From: Alphaproteobacteria bacterium
GTDB lineage: Bacteria > Pseudomonadota > Alphaproteobacteria > UBA8366
DNA: 64,000 nt
Assembly: GCA_009377445.1 (NCBI GenBank)
Contig: WHUA01000005.1
Location: 216,437-280,436, forward strand
Reading direction: 5' to 3'
Each line of letters opens with the position of its first letter. Within the stretch, counting starts at the first letter, position 1. The notes under the pieces are model-generated. The model saw only the letters and a program-made list of their open reading frames with translations, was not told the origin of the DNA and did not search any database. A program made the translations under genes and the position numbers. This document shows, piece by piece, positions 53,258 through 62,617 of the stretch.

Positions 53258-54865
53258 TCAGTCCGGCACGTATTCGTTGAGAATTGGAAAAGTATCGCGG
53301 AGGAAGTCGCCAAGGCGCCCGTCCGCCGCGGATTCCGGCTCGTTCCGCCCGAGCGGGGTCACGAGCCGCACGAGGGCGCCGTCGGTGCGGTTGCGCGTAA
53401 GCCCATCCCAGAAGAGGTACCACTTGACGAGATACTCGTTCGTCAAATGCCGGCCGCGCTGCGCGAACCAATAGTAGACGACCTGACGGGTCTCGCCCTT
53501 GGCGATCACGACCCGGTTCACGATCAGCTTGCCGCTCCCGGTCGTCACGCCGTCGACGGCGGTTTTCCCCAGATATTCGATCTGCCAGCCGTCGCCCGGT
53601 ATGCAGGACCGCGGCGAGTGCACCGCCTCGCCCTTCCGTTGCGACTCATAGTACGCGACGTAGTAATTGACCCCGCCTCTGCCCTTCGAATTGATGAAAT
53701 CCATGAGCGCGTAATCGGTCAGCTTGAGCGTGCGGAGGACCGGAGGCTCGATGGTACGGCGCTGGCCGTGCCAGTCGCCGACGCGCAGGGGAAACGCGGA
53801 AAGCTCCTCGCGCGGCGGCAGCAGATTGCTGCGGTCGGCGAGAAAGAGGCTCGCTGCCCCCGCCGTCGCCAGCAGCAGGGCGCTTACGATCCAGGCGCGG
53901 CCGGGCGCGCGCCCCAGCCGAGGCACCCAACCGTTCCGCAGATCCGGCAGGTCGATCCGGAACATCTCGGCCAGCGGCCTGCGCTCCCGGCTGAACCGGT
54001 TGAGGATCACGATCCCCGCGAACAGGATCGCAACGCAGACCATGAAGACGACCCAGCCTTCGAACAGATGCAATGCGCCTTCGGCCTGCTCGATGCCCCA
54101 GCGGTCCACCAGGATGCCGATGACGCCGATCCGGATGCTGTTCATGAAAATGGTGATCGGGATCGTCGCGGCGAACAGCAGCCCGCGGTGCCACAGCGGC
54201 CCCCGGTACAGGTAGGCGCAGAGGTACCCGAAGCTCATCAGCGGGAACAGGTAGCGCAGACCGCTGCATGCCTCGACCACCTGCAGCTTGTAGATGCCGA
54301 GGTCGATGACGTTGCCTTCCAGGAAAACGGGAATGCCGAACAGCCGGATGACGGCCACGCCGATCTGCGAGGAAATGAGCTGCAGCTCGGCCGACAGGTT
54401 GACATAGAGGAAGCTCGGCAGCGGCACCATGAAGACGAGATACAGCAGCGGCGCCCAGATCAGGCGAAGACCGCGCCAACCGACGAGCGACAGCGCGGCG
54501 CCATAGATGGTGACGAGGAATCCGTACTGGAGAATGAGGTAGACAGTGCTCAGCTCGCCGAGCAGCCCCGCGAACAGGCCGAACAGGACGACCCCGACGC
54601 CAACCGCCGCACCGGCCCGCCGCCCGTCCGGCTGGACCGCGGCCTGCAGCGCGTCCTTCTGCTGCCAGACCAGGAAGGCTGCGATGATCGGAATGAGCGA
54701 GCCGTGGCTGTACTCTTCCGTGTCCCAGTGCTCGGCCATGAAGACCAAGCCGTCCCAGAACACGATGCCCAGGCCGGCGATCGCCAGGATGAAGGTGAGG
54801 AACCAGGACCCGGCGTTGCCCCCGGCGCGCCGCGCCGGCTCGACGCGCGGGCGCGCGTCGCTCAT
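53258..54865 (-). CDS. xrtD: Exosortase with fused EpsI domain (XrtD-like)
   Basis: 535 residues from MSDARPRVEP; ATGs 9 and 48 bases upstream are alternatives. Residues 1-300 are the exosortase with about eight helices and the catalytic triad Cys200 (VEACSGLRYLFPL), Arg245 (TIFMNSIRIGVIG) and His266 (HLFEGWVVF). The C-terminal 220 residues are an EpsI-like domain with AVHSPRSCIPGDGW. Fused exosortase-EpsI proteins include exosortase D, which handles VPLPA-type sorting signals. No PEP-CTERM or VPLPA protein is encoded in the window, so the substrate lies elsewhere. Divergent from galE. Confidence 0.88.
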   Translation of the reverse strand: MSDARPRVEPARRAGGNAGSWFLTFILAIAGLGIVFWDGLVFMAEHWDTEEYSHGSLIPIIAAFLVWQQKDALQAAVQPDGRRAGAAVGVGVVLFGLFAGLLGELSTVYLILQYGFLVTIYGAALSLVGWRGLRLIWAPLLYLVFMVPLPSFLYVNLSAELQLISSQIGVAVIRLFGIPVFLEGNVIDLGIYKLQVVEACSGLRYLFPLMSFGYLCAYLYRGPLWHRGLLFAATIPITIFMNSIRIGVIGILVDRWGIEQAEGALHLFEGWVVFMVCVAILFAGIVILNRFSRERRPLAEMFRIDLPDLRNGWVPRLGRAPGRAWIVSALLLATAGAASLFLADRSNLLPPREELSAFPLRVGDWHGQRRTIEPPVLRTLKLTDYALMDFINSKGRGGVNYYVAYYESQRKGEAVHSPRSCIPGDGWQIEYLGKTAVDGVTTGSGKLIVNRVVIAKGETRQVVYYWFAQRGRHLTNEYLVKWYLFWDGLTRNRTDGALVRLVTPLGRNEPESAADGRLGDFLRDTFPILNEYVPD

Positions 54866-55193
54866 GTCCGGCATTGGCGCCGCCCATATACCAGTCTGCC
54901 GGCGGTGGCGCATGGCCGGGTCATGCGGGCGTCCCGCAATGACGGCAAACAGCCTGGATCGCCCCGGCCTCGATGATGCGTCTTCGACTTTGCGTCATTC
55001 TTCTCAGCAAGCGAAAGCTGTGGTCCGAAGCGTCAGCCGCGTCCAGCATCCGGCATTCTCCCTGGAATTCAGGCGCGGTCAACCTTACAATCGAGCCTGC
55101 CTTAGAAAAACCTTATTTTCTATAAACTTATATGGGGACGTCCAAGCGGTTTGACAGCGGCGGCAACAGCAGCAGGAAAGGATTGCGCCTGGA
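54866..55193. other. Intergenic region between divergent exosortase and galE
   Basis: About 330 bases without a convincing gene. The right part (55105-55135) is AT-rich (CCTTATTTTCTATAAACTTA), a likely promoter area for galE about 60-90 bases before its start, but no clean -35/-10 pair could be set. No repeat-family member here. Confidence 0.5.
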
Positions 55194-56189
55194 ATGGCTC
55201 GAGTTCTCGTCACCGGCGGCGCCGGCTACATCGGCAGCCATGCGTGCAAGGCGCTTGCCCGCGCCGGGCATGAGCCCATCGTCTACGACAGCCTCGAGCA
55301 CGGCTTCCGGGATTTCGTCCGCTGGGGACCGCTGGAACAGGGCAACACGCTCGACGCGGAACGGCTGTCGGCGGTGATCCGCCAGCACAAGCCGGAGGCG
55401 GTCATGCACTTCGCCGCCTACATCGCGGCCGGAGAGTCGGTCGAAAATCCCGGCAAGTTCTATCTCAACAACACGGCCGGCACGCTTTCGCTGCTGCACG
55501 CGATGCGCGACGCGGGCGTCGATCGGCTGGTCTTTTCCAGCACCGCGGCGGTGTACGGCAATCCGCAGTCGACCCCGATCGCCGAAGACCACCGCCTCGC
55601 CCCGATCAATCCCTATGCGCACAGCAAGCTGTTCGTGGAGCAGCTCCTGCGCGATTTCGGCGCCGCCCATGGGCTGAAATCGGTCGCGCTGCGCTATTTC
55701 AATGCCGCCGGCGCCGACCCCGACGGCGAGCTCGGCGAATGCCATGATCCCGAAACGCACCTGATTCCGCTCGCGCTGCGCGCCGCCTTCGGCGCCGGAA
55801 CGCCGCTTACCGTGTTCGGCAGCGACTACGATACCCCCGACGGGACGCCGATCCGCGACTACATTCACGTGACCGACCTTGCCGAGGCGCATGTCGCCGC
55901 GCTCCGCCATCTGCTGGACGGCGGCGCGCCGGCGACGGCCAACCTGGGCGTCGGCAACGGCTACTCCGTCCGCGAGGTGCTGACGGCGACCGCGCGCGTG
56001 CTCGGCCGGAAGGTGCCGACGGCCGAGGGACCGAGGCGGCCGGGCGATCCCACCGTCCTGGTCGCCGATCCCGGCCTCGCAATGCGCCTGCTGTCATGGA
56101 AGCCCAGGTTTACGGCGCTCGACGCGATCATCGAAACGGCTGCCATGTGGGAACAGTCGGAGAAGCGGCGGCAGCTCGATCACGGCTGA
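55194..56189 (+). CDS. galE: UDP-glucose 4-epimerase
   Basis: 331 residues of the extended SDR family. NAD motif VLVTGGAGYIGSHACKALAR (about 4-23), catalytic Ser in FSSTAAVYGNP and NPYAHSKLFVEQ with the Tyr/Lys pair, then LRYFNAAGADPDGELGE (substrate loop) and RDYIHVTDLAEAH. Interconverts UDP-glucose and UDP-galactose (or GlcNAc forms) for the polysaccharide. The only gene on the plus strand in the EPS block; ends 17 bases before the stop of the polymerase gene. Confidence 0.94.
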   Translation: MARVLVTGGAGYIGSHACKALARAGHEPIVYDSLEHGFRDFVRWGPLEQGNTLDAERLSAVIRQHKPEAVMHFAAYIAAGESVENPGKFYLNNTAGTLSLLHAMRDAGVDRLVFSSTAAVYGNPQSTPIAEDHRLAPINPYAHSKLFVEQLLRDFGAAHGLKSVALRYFNAAGADPDGELGECHDPETHLIPLALRAAFGAGTPLTVFGSDYDTPDGTPIRDYIHVTDLAEAHVAALRHLLDGGAPATANLGVGNGYSVREVLTATARVLGRKVPTAEGPRRPGDPTVLVADPGLAMRLLSWKPRFTALDAIIETAAMWEQSEKRRQLDHG

Positions 56190-56206
56190 GATCCGCGCAC
56201 GGCCTC

Positions 56207-57550
56207 TCAGCCGCGCGCCATCGCCTCTCGCAGGACTTCCCGCTGCTGGGTGCGGTAGAGGCTGTGCTGATAGGCGACTACCCCGAACAAAATCCAGAAA
56301 TACCAAGACATGGTGGACAGCGTCGAAATGGTGAGCGTCATTCCGCTGAGCATATAGAACACGAACATGAACAGAGCGGACTGGCTCAGATTCTTGAGGA
56401 ATATATCGCCGGATTTGGTGAAGTGCCGCAGGATCACCAGCATGCGGGCCCCGATCAGCGTGAGTAAGAGCATATAAACGCCGAGCCCGAATGCGCCGAC
56501 GGTAAACAGCACACGGATGTAATCGTTGTGCGGCGCCCGTCCGGGCAGCCGTATGCCGAACATCTGGTCTACGAACGGTCTGCTGAAATACTCGTTCATG
56601 AACATCGTCCACAGCCAGCCGCGGCCGTGCAGCGCCGACCCCTCGAGCGCGATCCCTTGATCCGGGCCAACGTACATGTTCGGGTCTGCCTCCCGGAACA
56701 GGTCTATGTCGCCCAGGAAGCTCGGCACGAATGCCTGCAGCGTTCCGAGAAAGAAAATTGCGGCGCCGCCGATCACGAAGGCATAGTTGATGCGCCGATT
56801 GAGATATACCCACATGGCCAGGACAATCACGACGACGATGTATGTCATCCTGTGGAACGTGAATACCAGGCTGAACAGATAGGCAGCCAGCAGGCCTTCG
56901 TACACTATTTGCGATTTTCCATTGTCCTTGTTGCTCTGAATGATCTGGAGCAGAAAGAACATCGAGATAATGATCGGCAAGGCGACGGAAAATGAATCCG
57001 CATAGCCGCCCGTAGCGCGCTCGTAGATCTCCTCGCCCAGCCGCTCCGCATCCCGGTTGAACCTGATGAAGCCGAGCTTCTGCAGAAAGATCATTACGCA
57101 TGGGAAAATGCCGGAAATCGCCGCAAGCTTGACCATCCGTTCGAGCGCCTCGCGGCTGTCGACGAAAAGAGGCACGCCGAAATAGAGAAAGATCGGGAAG
57201 ACCACGCGGATATAGAATCCTGTCGCCCCGACGTCGAAATGTCCCTCCTTGAAATACGCGCCCACATTCAGCAGCATGTAAAGAATGATGATGCCTTTGA
57301 AAGGCAAATGCCGGAATCGGTTGGCGTGGAACGCCGACAGGACGAAGAAGAGCCCCGGCATGATGAGCGACGGCAGATAGCTGAAGCTCAGCGTCGCGCC
57401 GCCGATGGTCGCGCCCTGCTCCAAAAAGCCGTCGACGATGGGCTTGATCAGCAGGTACCAGACGAAAATCTGGCCGGGATAAATGACGAACATGGCGGCG
57501 GACGCCAGTCCGAGGCAGAGGAAAATCGCTACGGCGATGAGGTTACCCAT
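56207..57550 (-). CDS. O-antigen ligase / Wzy-like polysaccharide polymerase
   Basis: 447 residues with about eleven hydrophobic segments. The largest loop (about 270-335) holds DPNMYVGPDQGIALEGSALH and the HGRGWLWTMFMNEYFSRPFV stretch, followed by RAPHNDYIRVLFTVGAFGLG, the HNDYIR motif typical of O-antigen ligase (Wzy_C) proteins. Polymerises or ligates undecaprenol-linked repeat units in the periplasm. Start overlaps the stop of the Gfo/Idh/MocA gene by eight bases, so it is the last gene of the coupled operon. Confidence 0.87.
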   Translation of the reverse strand: MGNLIAVAIFLCLGLASAAMFVIYPGQIFVWYLLIKPIVDGFLEQGATIGGATLSFSYLPSLIMPGLFFVLSAFHANRFRHLPFKGIIILYMLLNVGAYFKEGHFDVGATGFYIRVVFPIFLYFGVPLFVDSREALERMVKLAAISGIFPCVMIFLQKLGFIRFNRDAERLGEEIYERATGGYADSFSVALPIIISMFFLLQIIQSNKDNGKSQIVYEGLLAAYLFSLVFTFHRMTYIVVVIVLAMWVYLNRRINYAFVIGGAAIFFLGTLQAFVPSFLGDIDLFREADPNMYVGPDQGIALEGSALHGRGWLWTMFMNEYFSRPFVDQMFGIRLPGRAPHNDYIRVLFTVGAFGLGVYMLLLTLIGARMLVILRHFTKSGDIFLKNLSQSALFMFVFYMLSGMTLTISTLSTMSWYFWILFGVVAYQHSLYRTQQREVLREAMARG

Positions 57551-59144
57551 CGGCGGTCATCTTCTCGAGCTCGATCACGCTGCCATGCCGGTGCCGCTTC
57601 GCCGCGTCGGCTGCCGCGACCAGGATATGCGTCGTCGCCATGAGCGCGCGATCTGAATATAACGGCCGCCGGCCGGCCGCAACATCCTCCACGAAAGCCC
57701 GGTACATCGCGACATGCCCTTTGTCGCGCAGCCGGCGCCGCCACACCTTTCGCCGCCCGGCGCGCTCCGTCGTCATCGACATGAAATCGTCGATGCGAAC
57801 GGTGACGTCGCCGCGCCGGATATCGATCGATTCCTGGACCCCCCGCAGCCCGTTGCCGAGCTTCGTAGCGATGACCGTCAGCCGCGATCCGTCATCGAAC
57901 AGGACAGTCATGCTGATCTCGTCTCCCGCGACGCTCCGTTCCGCCGACGCGACGACCAGCGATACGGGATCGGCGTCGATGAGGCTGACGCCAAGATCCA
58001 CCCAATGGCCGACGTTGCCGAGTATCCGCGTGCCCTGGCTCGGCCAATAGTACCAATGGCTGTCGGGTATCCGCAGTTCCTTCACGATGCAGGTTATGCT
58101 GAGCGGTCCTTCCGCGCCTGCGATTTCACGCCGCGCGGCAAGCGTCATGGGCGCGAAACGCCGGTTGTATCCGATCTCGACGTGCGCCCCTGCCCGCCTG
58201 AGCGCGACGAGCCGTGCGGCCTGCGCCATGTCGAGCGCCGGCGGCTTCTCGATCAGGACGCGCGCATTCGGGTTCGCCGCGACCGCCATGGCGGCGTGCT
58301 CCGCGTGGGTCGAGTGATAGCCCGCCAGGACGACGATCGGATCGACGGCGCCGATCAGGCGCTCGAAGGCGCGCTCGGCGGCGGTGTCGCGATGCCGAAA
58401 TTTGAAGCGGTCCGACACGATCGCGGCGAGAGCCGGGTTCAAGTCGACGATAGTGTCGAGCGGCAGCCCCGACAGGACCGGCAGTATGTAGGCGCAGGCA
58501 TAGGCGCCCGCGCCGACCAGGAAGACTTCGTTGCGCCCCGCCGCGGCTTGGCGCGCAGAAGCTGAAGCGGCGTCGGGGAAGATAATCTCCTGAAAGCTTC
58601 CCGGCTTCTCGCCGCCCGCAGCCCCCGGCCCGTCGCCGGCGCGGACAAGCGCGTCGAAGGTAATTCCCACCGGCAGGCCCGAGTAAGGCGAATAGTGGAA
58701 CAGCCCCGCGAGGCGGTCGGGGTCGCCCGTCAGGCTGTCGTGCGCGCGCGCATGGAGCGCCGCCGCGTCCTGCCCCGGCGCAAGCGCGAAGACCAGATCG
58801 GCGGGAAAGCTCTGTATATCGGCATAGGGGCAGTCCTGCGGCCCGATCGCGACGACCGGCACGTCGCCGTTCACCAGCCGGCCGACCGCGAAGATCACCT
58901 GCCGCTCGCGGCCGACCGCCCGCTGCAGGAAGGACGCCCGCACCTTGTTGACGGTGAGCTTGATTCCCTCGCGCCACAGGAAGAAGAGGAGCTTGGCGAC
59001 CTGGTGCTCGAAGGCGAAGCGGCTCTCCCGCGCGCGCGGCGGCACCTTGATCGGCGCGTAGGTCGTCACGCGGACGAGCGTTTCCCCCGCCGCGGCGATC
59101 GGCGGCGGCAGCTCGAACACGCGTTTCTTGACCTTAATATACAT
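57543..59144 (-). CDS. Gfo/Idh/MocA oxidoreductase with unusual N-terminal region
   Basis: 533 residues. The C-terminal part (from about 210) is a Gfo/Idh/MocA dehydrogenase: NEVFLVGAGAYACAYILPVL (Rossmann), VLIEKPPALDMAQAARLVAL (EKP motif), VEIGYNRRFAPMTLAAR and GTRILGNVGHWVDLGVSLID (catalytic His region). The N-terminal 200 residues (MYIKVKKRVFELPPPIAAAG to about SFQEIIFPDA) do not look like the alcohol-dehydrogenase half of usual bi-domain proteins and include VPPRARESRFAFEHQVAKLL and VIFAVGRLVNGDVPVVAIGP. Probably makes or uses a nucleotide sugar for the EPS. Start overlaps the upstream glycosyltransferase by 11 bases. Confidence 0.82.
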   Translation of the reverse strand: MYIKVKKRVFELPPPIAAAGETLVRVTTYAPIKVPPRARESRFAFEHQVAKLLFFLWREGIKLTVNKVRASFLQRAVGRERQVIFAVGRLVNGDVPVVAIGPQDCPYADIQSFPADLVFALAPGQDAAALHARAHDSLTGDPDRLAGLFHYSPYSGLPVGITFDALVRAGDGPGAAGGEKPGSFQEIIFPDAASASARQAAAGRNEVFLVGAGAYACAYILPVLSGLPLDTIVDLNPALAAIVSDRFKFRHRDTAAERAFERLIGAVDPIVVLAGYHSTHAEHAAMAVAANPNARVLIEKPPALDMAQAARLVALRRAGAHVEIGYNRRFAPMTLAARREIAGAEGPLSITCIVKELRIPDSHWYYWPSQGTRILGNVGHWVDLGVSLIDADPVSLVVASAERSVAGDEISMTVLFDDGSRLTVIATKLGNGLRGVQESIDIRRGDVTVRIDDFMSMTTERAGRRKVWRRRLRDKGHVAMYRAFVEDVAAGRRPLYSDRALMATTHILVAAADAAKRHRHGSVIELEKMTADG

Positions 59145-60276
59145 CGGCGGGTGCTATCGCCCGGAGGATACTCGCGCCCACTCTATCCGAGCTTTGCGCG
59201 CCGGTGTAACCCTCTCGGTAGCGGGCATAGGACGCCTTGGCCATCGCCCACAGCGCATCCCGGTCGCGGCAGAGCCGCCGGACCGCCGCGGTCAGCGCGT
59301 CGACGTCGCGCGGTGGGACGATGATGCCGGTTTCGCCGTCGACCACGGTCTCCGGTATGGCGGCGTGGTCGGTCGAGACCACGGCGCAGCCGGCCGCCAT
59401 CGCCTCGATGATCGCATTGGGCTGGCCTTCGAACGGGTAGTAGGTGGGCAGGACGTAGATGTCGCTGCGCAGCAGCAGCGCCGCCTTCGCGTCGCCCCGG
59501 ACTTCGCCGAGGAAGCGGATCTTGTCGCCGAGGCCGGACTGGTCGAGCAGCCGCGCGACGTTCTGTTCTTCGGCAGTGCCGCGCGCCAGCCAGTCGCCGG
59601 CAACGAGGAACACGACGTCCCCCTCCGTCCGCAGGATATCGCAGGCCATCCTGACGAATTCCTCGATGCCCTTGGTCGGCACCAGGTTGCTCAGGTATGT
59701 GACCGTCAGCGCGCCCCGGTTCGGCGCATCCAGCTTCTCCGCGACGCCGTCGATGACGAGGTCCGTGCCGTTTGGAACCACGTCGATCCTGTCGTCGTCC
59801 ATCCAGACGGCGAAGATCGGCTTGAAGACGCCGCCGAGGACGATGACCCGCTGGACGCAGCGCATCGTCGCGTCGATGTACCACCGCATGAGGGCGTTGC
59901 TGCCCGCATAGAACCGGCCGAAATGCCCGCCCCGCAGGTGGACGACGATGGCCGCGCCGAACAGCAGCCGGGGCAGCAGGAGATAAACCGAATCCCGGAG
60001 GAAGCCGAGCGCGGTCTGGGAGATCGGGACATAGACGGCCGCTGGCCGCTTCGCCAGGCACAGCTTCAGGAGGCTCCAATAGCTCGCCAGCCCGAGCGCC
60101 ACGTTGCGGAGATCGAGCGCGCCCACCGTTTCCATCGGCCGGTGGTCCGAGGTGTCGAGATGACGCAGGTCGAGCTTTTCCCTGAGCGACGATCTCAGCA
60201 GGCGCTGCGTCGAGATCGTCACGCCGTGGACGGGCGGCGGAAGCGGCCCGACCAGTATCACCGCGGGCTTGGTCAT
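59134..60276 (-). CDS. Glycosyltransferase family 4 protein
   Basis: 380 residues, GT-B fold. N-terminal AVILVGPLPPPVHGVTISTQ, linker VPNGTDLVIDG, and the C-terminal donor domain with TYLSNLVPTKGIEEFVRMAC, FLGEVRGDAKAALL and YPFEGQPNAIIEAMAAGCAV containing the EX7E motif. Adds a sugar to a lipid-linked intermediate; donor unknown. Overlaps its neighbours by four (upstream) and eleven (downstream) bases. Confidence 0.9.
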   Translation of the reverse strand: MTKPAVILVGPLPPPVHGVTISTQRLLRSSLREKLDLRHLDTSDHRPMETVGALDLRNVALGLASYWSLLKLCLAKRPAAVYVPISQTALGFLRDSVYLLLPRLLFGAAIVVHLRGGHFGRFYAGSNALMRWYIDATMRCVQRVIVLGGVFKPIFAVWMDDDRIDVVPNGTDLVIDGVAEKLDAPNRGALTVTYLSNLVPTKGIEEFVRMACDILRTEGDVVFLVAGDWLARGTAEEQNVARLLDQSGLGDKIRFLGEVRGDAKAALLLRSDIYVLPTYYPFEGQPNAIIEAMAAGCAVVSTDHAAIPETVVDGETGIIVPPRDVDALTAAVRRLCRDRDALWAMAKASYARYREGYTGAQSSDRVGASILRAIAPADVY

Positions 60277-61454
60277 GAATGCTTCGCTCCGGCGGCGGCG
60301 CAGCGCGCCGCATCGACGAAACCCTTCGCCGAGTCGTCGTAATTGGCGATCTTGACCAGCTCATGCGAGCGCCGCGCCATCGCGTCCAGCGCCTCGGGCG
60401 GGCTATTCAGAATGGACAGCGCCTTCTCGGCCATGTCCTCGATATTCAAGGGATCGACGACGTAGCCGTTCCGTCCCTCGTCCACGAAATCGGCGGCATT
60501 GCCCGCGCGCTCCGAAAGCACGATCGGCTTGCCTGCCGCCAGGGCCTCGAACACCACCAGGGGGTTCGGGTCGTGCAGGCTGGGCAGCAGGAGGAGGTCC
60601 GCCACCGCCAGATAGCGGGGGTATACGTCCTGTTGGATGAATCCCTCGATATAGAGATGCTCCAGGCCTTGCTTTTCCTTGATCGCCTGGACGAGGTCGA
60701 GCAGCGGCCCGCTGCCGAGCATGATCAACCCGACCGGTCCGCCGCTCCGCTCCCGGACGATCCGGTAGGCTTCGAGAAGCTGCGGAACGCCCTTGCGCTC
60801 GATCAACTGGCCGACGAACAGGATGTTCTTCGGCGCGAACCTGTTCTTGAAGGCGGCGAATTCCTCCTTGTTCGACGTGAAGCGCCGGGCCTCCGAGCTG
60901 ATGTAGTCGTTGTCGACGGCGTTGAAGGAGCGGAAGAAGGGCGGATGCTTATCCTTCCGCAGCAGGGACTTGAGATATTGATGCGATTCTGTGCCGGCAT
61001 CGACCAGCGCGCCCGCCATCCGGGTAAGCGGCATGCGCTGCAAGCGGCGCAGGAAGCGCGGCTTCCGCGTCCCCTCCGTGGTCTCCGTGCCTTCCATCCA
61101 GATGACGTATTGCTTCCCCGTCAGCAGCTTGTAGAGAAAAGCCTGGATCGTGGCGAAGGAATAGCCGGCGCAGATCACGACGTCCGGACGCTCCGCCATC
61201 ATGCGCAGGAACAGGCGCGGATTCAGGCTGAACCGCTTCGAGTATCCGAAGAACAAATGCAAGCCGGGCACGAGCTCCGCGGGGAACGGCAACGTCTCCG
61301 CCGAGTAGACCCATTGCGGCTTAACCCGCGACCGCGGCGCCAGGATAATCAGGCGAAAGTCGATGCCCGGCGTCCGCGCGATCGTTTCGAACAGCCTGAT
61401 CCGGTAGGGAGCGACGATGTCTTGAACGAGCCAGACCTTGAGCGATTCAGTCAC
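60273..61454 (-). CDS. Glycosyltransferase family 4 protein
   Basis: 393 residues, GT-B fold. N-terminal VWLVQDIVAPYRIRLFETIA, acceptor-domain VICAGYSFATIQAFLYKLLT, then FVGQLIERKGVPQLLEAYRI, YIEGFIQQDVYPRYLAVADL and PNPLVVFEALAAGKPIVLSE (EX7E region). The PYRIRLFE start is shared by EPS-locus glycosyltransferases acting late in the chain. ATG overlaps the next gene start region by four bases; 36 bases follow the ATP-grasp gene. Confidence 0.9.
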   Translation of the reverse strand: MTESLKVWLVQDIVAPYRIRLFETIARTPGIDFRLIILAPRSRVKPQWVYSAETLPFPAELVPGLHLFFGYSKRFSLNPRLFLRMMAERPDVVICAGYSFATIQAFLYKLLTGKQYVIWMEGTETTEGTRKPRFLRRLQRMPLTRMAGALVDAGTESHQYLKSLLRKDKHPPFFRSFNAVDNDYISSEARRFTSNKEEFAAFKNRFAPKNILFVGQLIERKGVPQLLEAYRIVRERSGGPVGLIMLGSGPLLDLVQAIKEKQGLEHLYIEGFIQQDVYPRYLAVADLLLLPSLHDPNPLVVFEALAAGKPIVLSERAGNAADFVDEGRNGYVVDPLNIEDMAEKALSILNSPPEALDAMARRSHELVKIANYDDSAKGFVDAARCAAAGAKHS

Positions 61455-61490
61455 AGTTCGAAACCTTACGAGATGGCCAGAGAAAAGACG

Positions 61491-62549
61491 TCAGATGACG
61501 CCGTGATATTCGTAGAACTTCCTGACACGCGGATCTCCCAGCAGCGGCTGGTGAACCTGGAGCAGATTGACGTCCGAAAAGTTGTTGCCCTCAAGCACGA
61601 CAAACCCGTCTTCGGTAACGACGACGTCCCAACCGATGTACGGAAGGAACGGGGCCGTGCCCGCCGCATGCAGAATTTTCGTGCATATGCTCCCCCAACC
61701 GGGAATGGCGACGCCTTCGATCTGCTGGCCGGTCTCGGGATGGGCCGAATGCCATTCGCGGTCGCCCGTCGACGGGTGCATGATCCCCCTGCCGAGGCAG
61801 CCGCGCTCCAGGTCGATGGCGACGCTCAAGCCGCCGCGCGACCAGTTGTCGACCGGAATGGTCGGCGTCCGCCCGAAGCGATGCACGGCCGCGGCGATGA
61901 AGGGACAGCCGGCGTCGTAATCCCACATCGTGAGAACGCGCACGGTATTGGTCGCCAGCGGAAAGATATCCCGCGCATAGCGGTGCTGCTCGGCGAATTC
62001 GATCGCGATGGCGTTCGTTCGGCTTGCGAGCAGGCGCTCCAGATCGGCGATCTCCACCTTGCGGTGGTTTATGAGCGCCTGGCCGTCCTTTACCTCGATT
62101 GCGAAAACATTCGCCCCGCCGCCTCCGTCGACGGATTTGACGATCAGGCGCGACCTTTCCCGGCACAGCATTATGACGTCGGCCGCCTCCGTTTTGACGA
62201 CCCTGCTGTCGCGAAACGCGAACGTCTTGCCTCTATCCAGCCAGAAGTACACCTGCGGCGTGCGGAGCACGTCGGCGCCGAACATCCTGGAGAAAATGAA
62301 CTTGTTATCGAGGACGGACTTGAACCTCTCGTTTATGTCGGGCGTTCTCACGTGCCGGGCGTAGTCGGACAGGTACGCCCCGGGCCGCTTGTTCATCTCG
62401 TAGATCATCAGGGATTCCGAGACGAACCCGCGGCGCCACGCCGACCATCGCTTCAACAGGCCGAGTCCCGATTTCGACTTGCGTTCCCTGTCGACCATTC
62501 CTTTGAAACGCAGGGCAAGAGAGAAGAAGCGTCGGGCGCGCGCTATCAT
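61491..62549 (-). CDS. Sugar-transfer associated ATP-grasp protein
   Basis: 352 residues from MIARARRFFSLALRFKGMVD. ATP-grasp-like layout: IVKSVDGGGGANVFAIEVKD (nucleotide loop, about 150-169), IEFAEQHRYARDIFPLATNT, VRVLTMWDYDAGCPFIAAAV and the metal-site end VVTEDGFVVLEGNNFSDVNL. Matches the family of ATP-grasp proteins found inside capsule/EPS clusters and thought to couple amino acids or acids to sugars. The ATG overlaps the stop of a 23-codon mini-ORF (ATGA). Confidence 0.85.
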   Translation of the reverse strand: MIARARRFFSLALRFKGMVDRERKSKSGLGLLKRWSAWRRGFVSESLMIYEMNKRPGAYLSDYARHVRTPDINERFKSVLDNKFIFSRMFGADVLRTPQVYFWLDRGKTFAFRDSRVVKTEAADVIMLCRERSRLIVKSVDGGGGANVFAIEVKDGQALINHRKVEIADLERLLASRTNAIAIEFAEQHRYARDIFPLATNTVRVLTMWDYDAGCPFIAAAVHRFGRTPTIPVDNWSRGGLSVAIDLERGCLGRGIMHPSTGDREWHSAHPETGQQIEGVAIPGWGSICTKILHAAGTAPFLPYIGWDVVVTEDGFVVLEGNNFSDVNLLQVHQPLLGDPRVRKFYEYHGVI

Positions 62550-62617
62550 GAGCGGTGGCGCTCCATGTCCGCCTCGACCGCGGGTAGGGTCGGCTCGATC
62601 GCCTGCCCGTCGATCAT
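62546..62617 (-). CDS. Possible 23-residue mini-ORF bridging two EPS genes
   Basis: ATG at 62617 overlaps the TGA of the upstream glycosyltransferase (ATGA), and its own TGA overlaps the ATG of the ATP-grasp gene. Begins MIDGQAIEPTL and ends MERHRS. It may serve only to carry ribosomes across the 64-base gap (translational coupling) rather than make a useful peptide. No homology can be judged at this length. Confidence 0.35.
   Translation of the reverse strand: MIDGQAIEPTLPAVEADMERHRS

Noticed and set aside
53447..54976. 509-aa plus-strand frame opposite the exosortase
   Set aside because: Shadow; the minus strand carries the exosortase triad.
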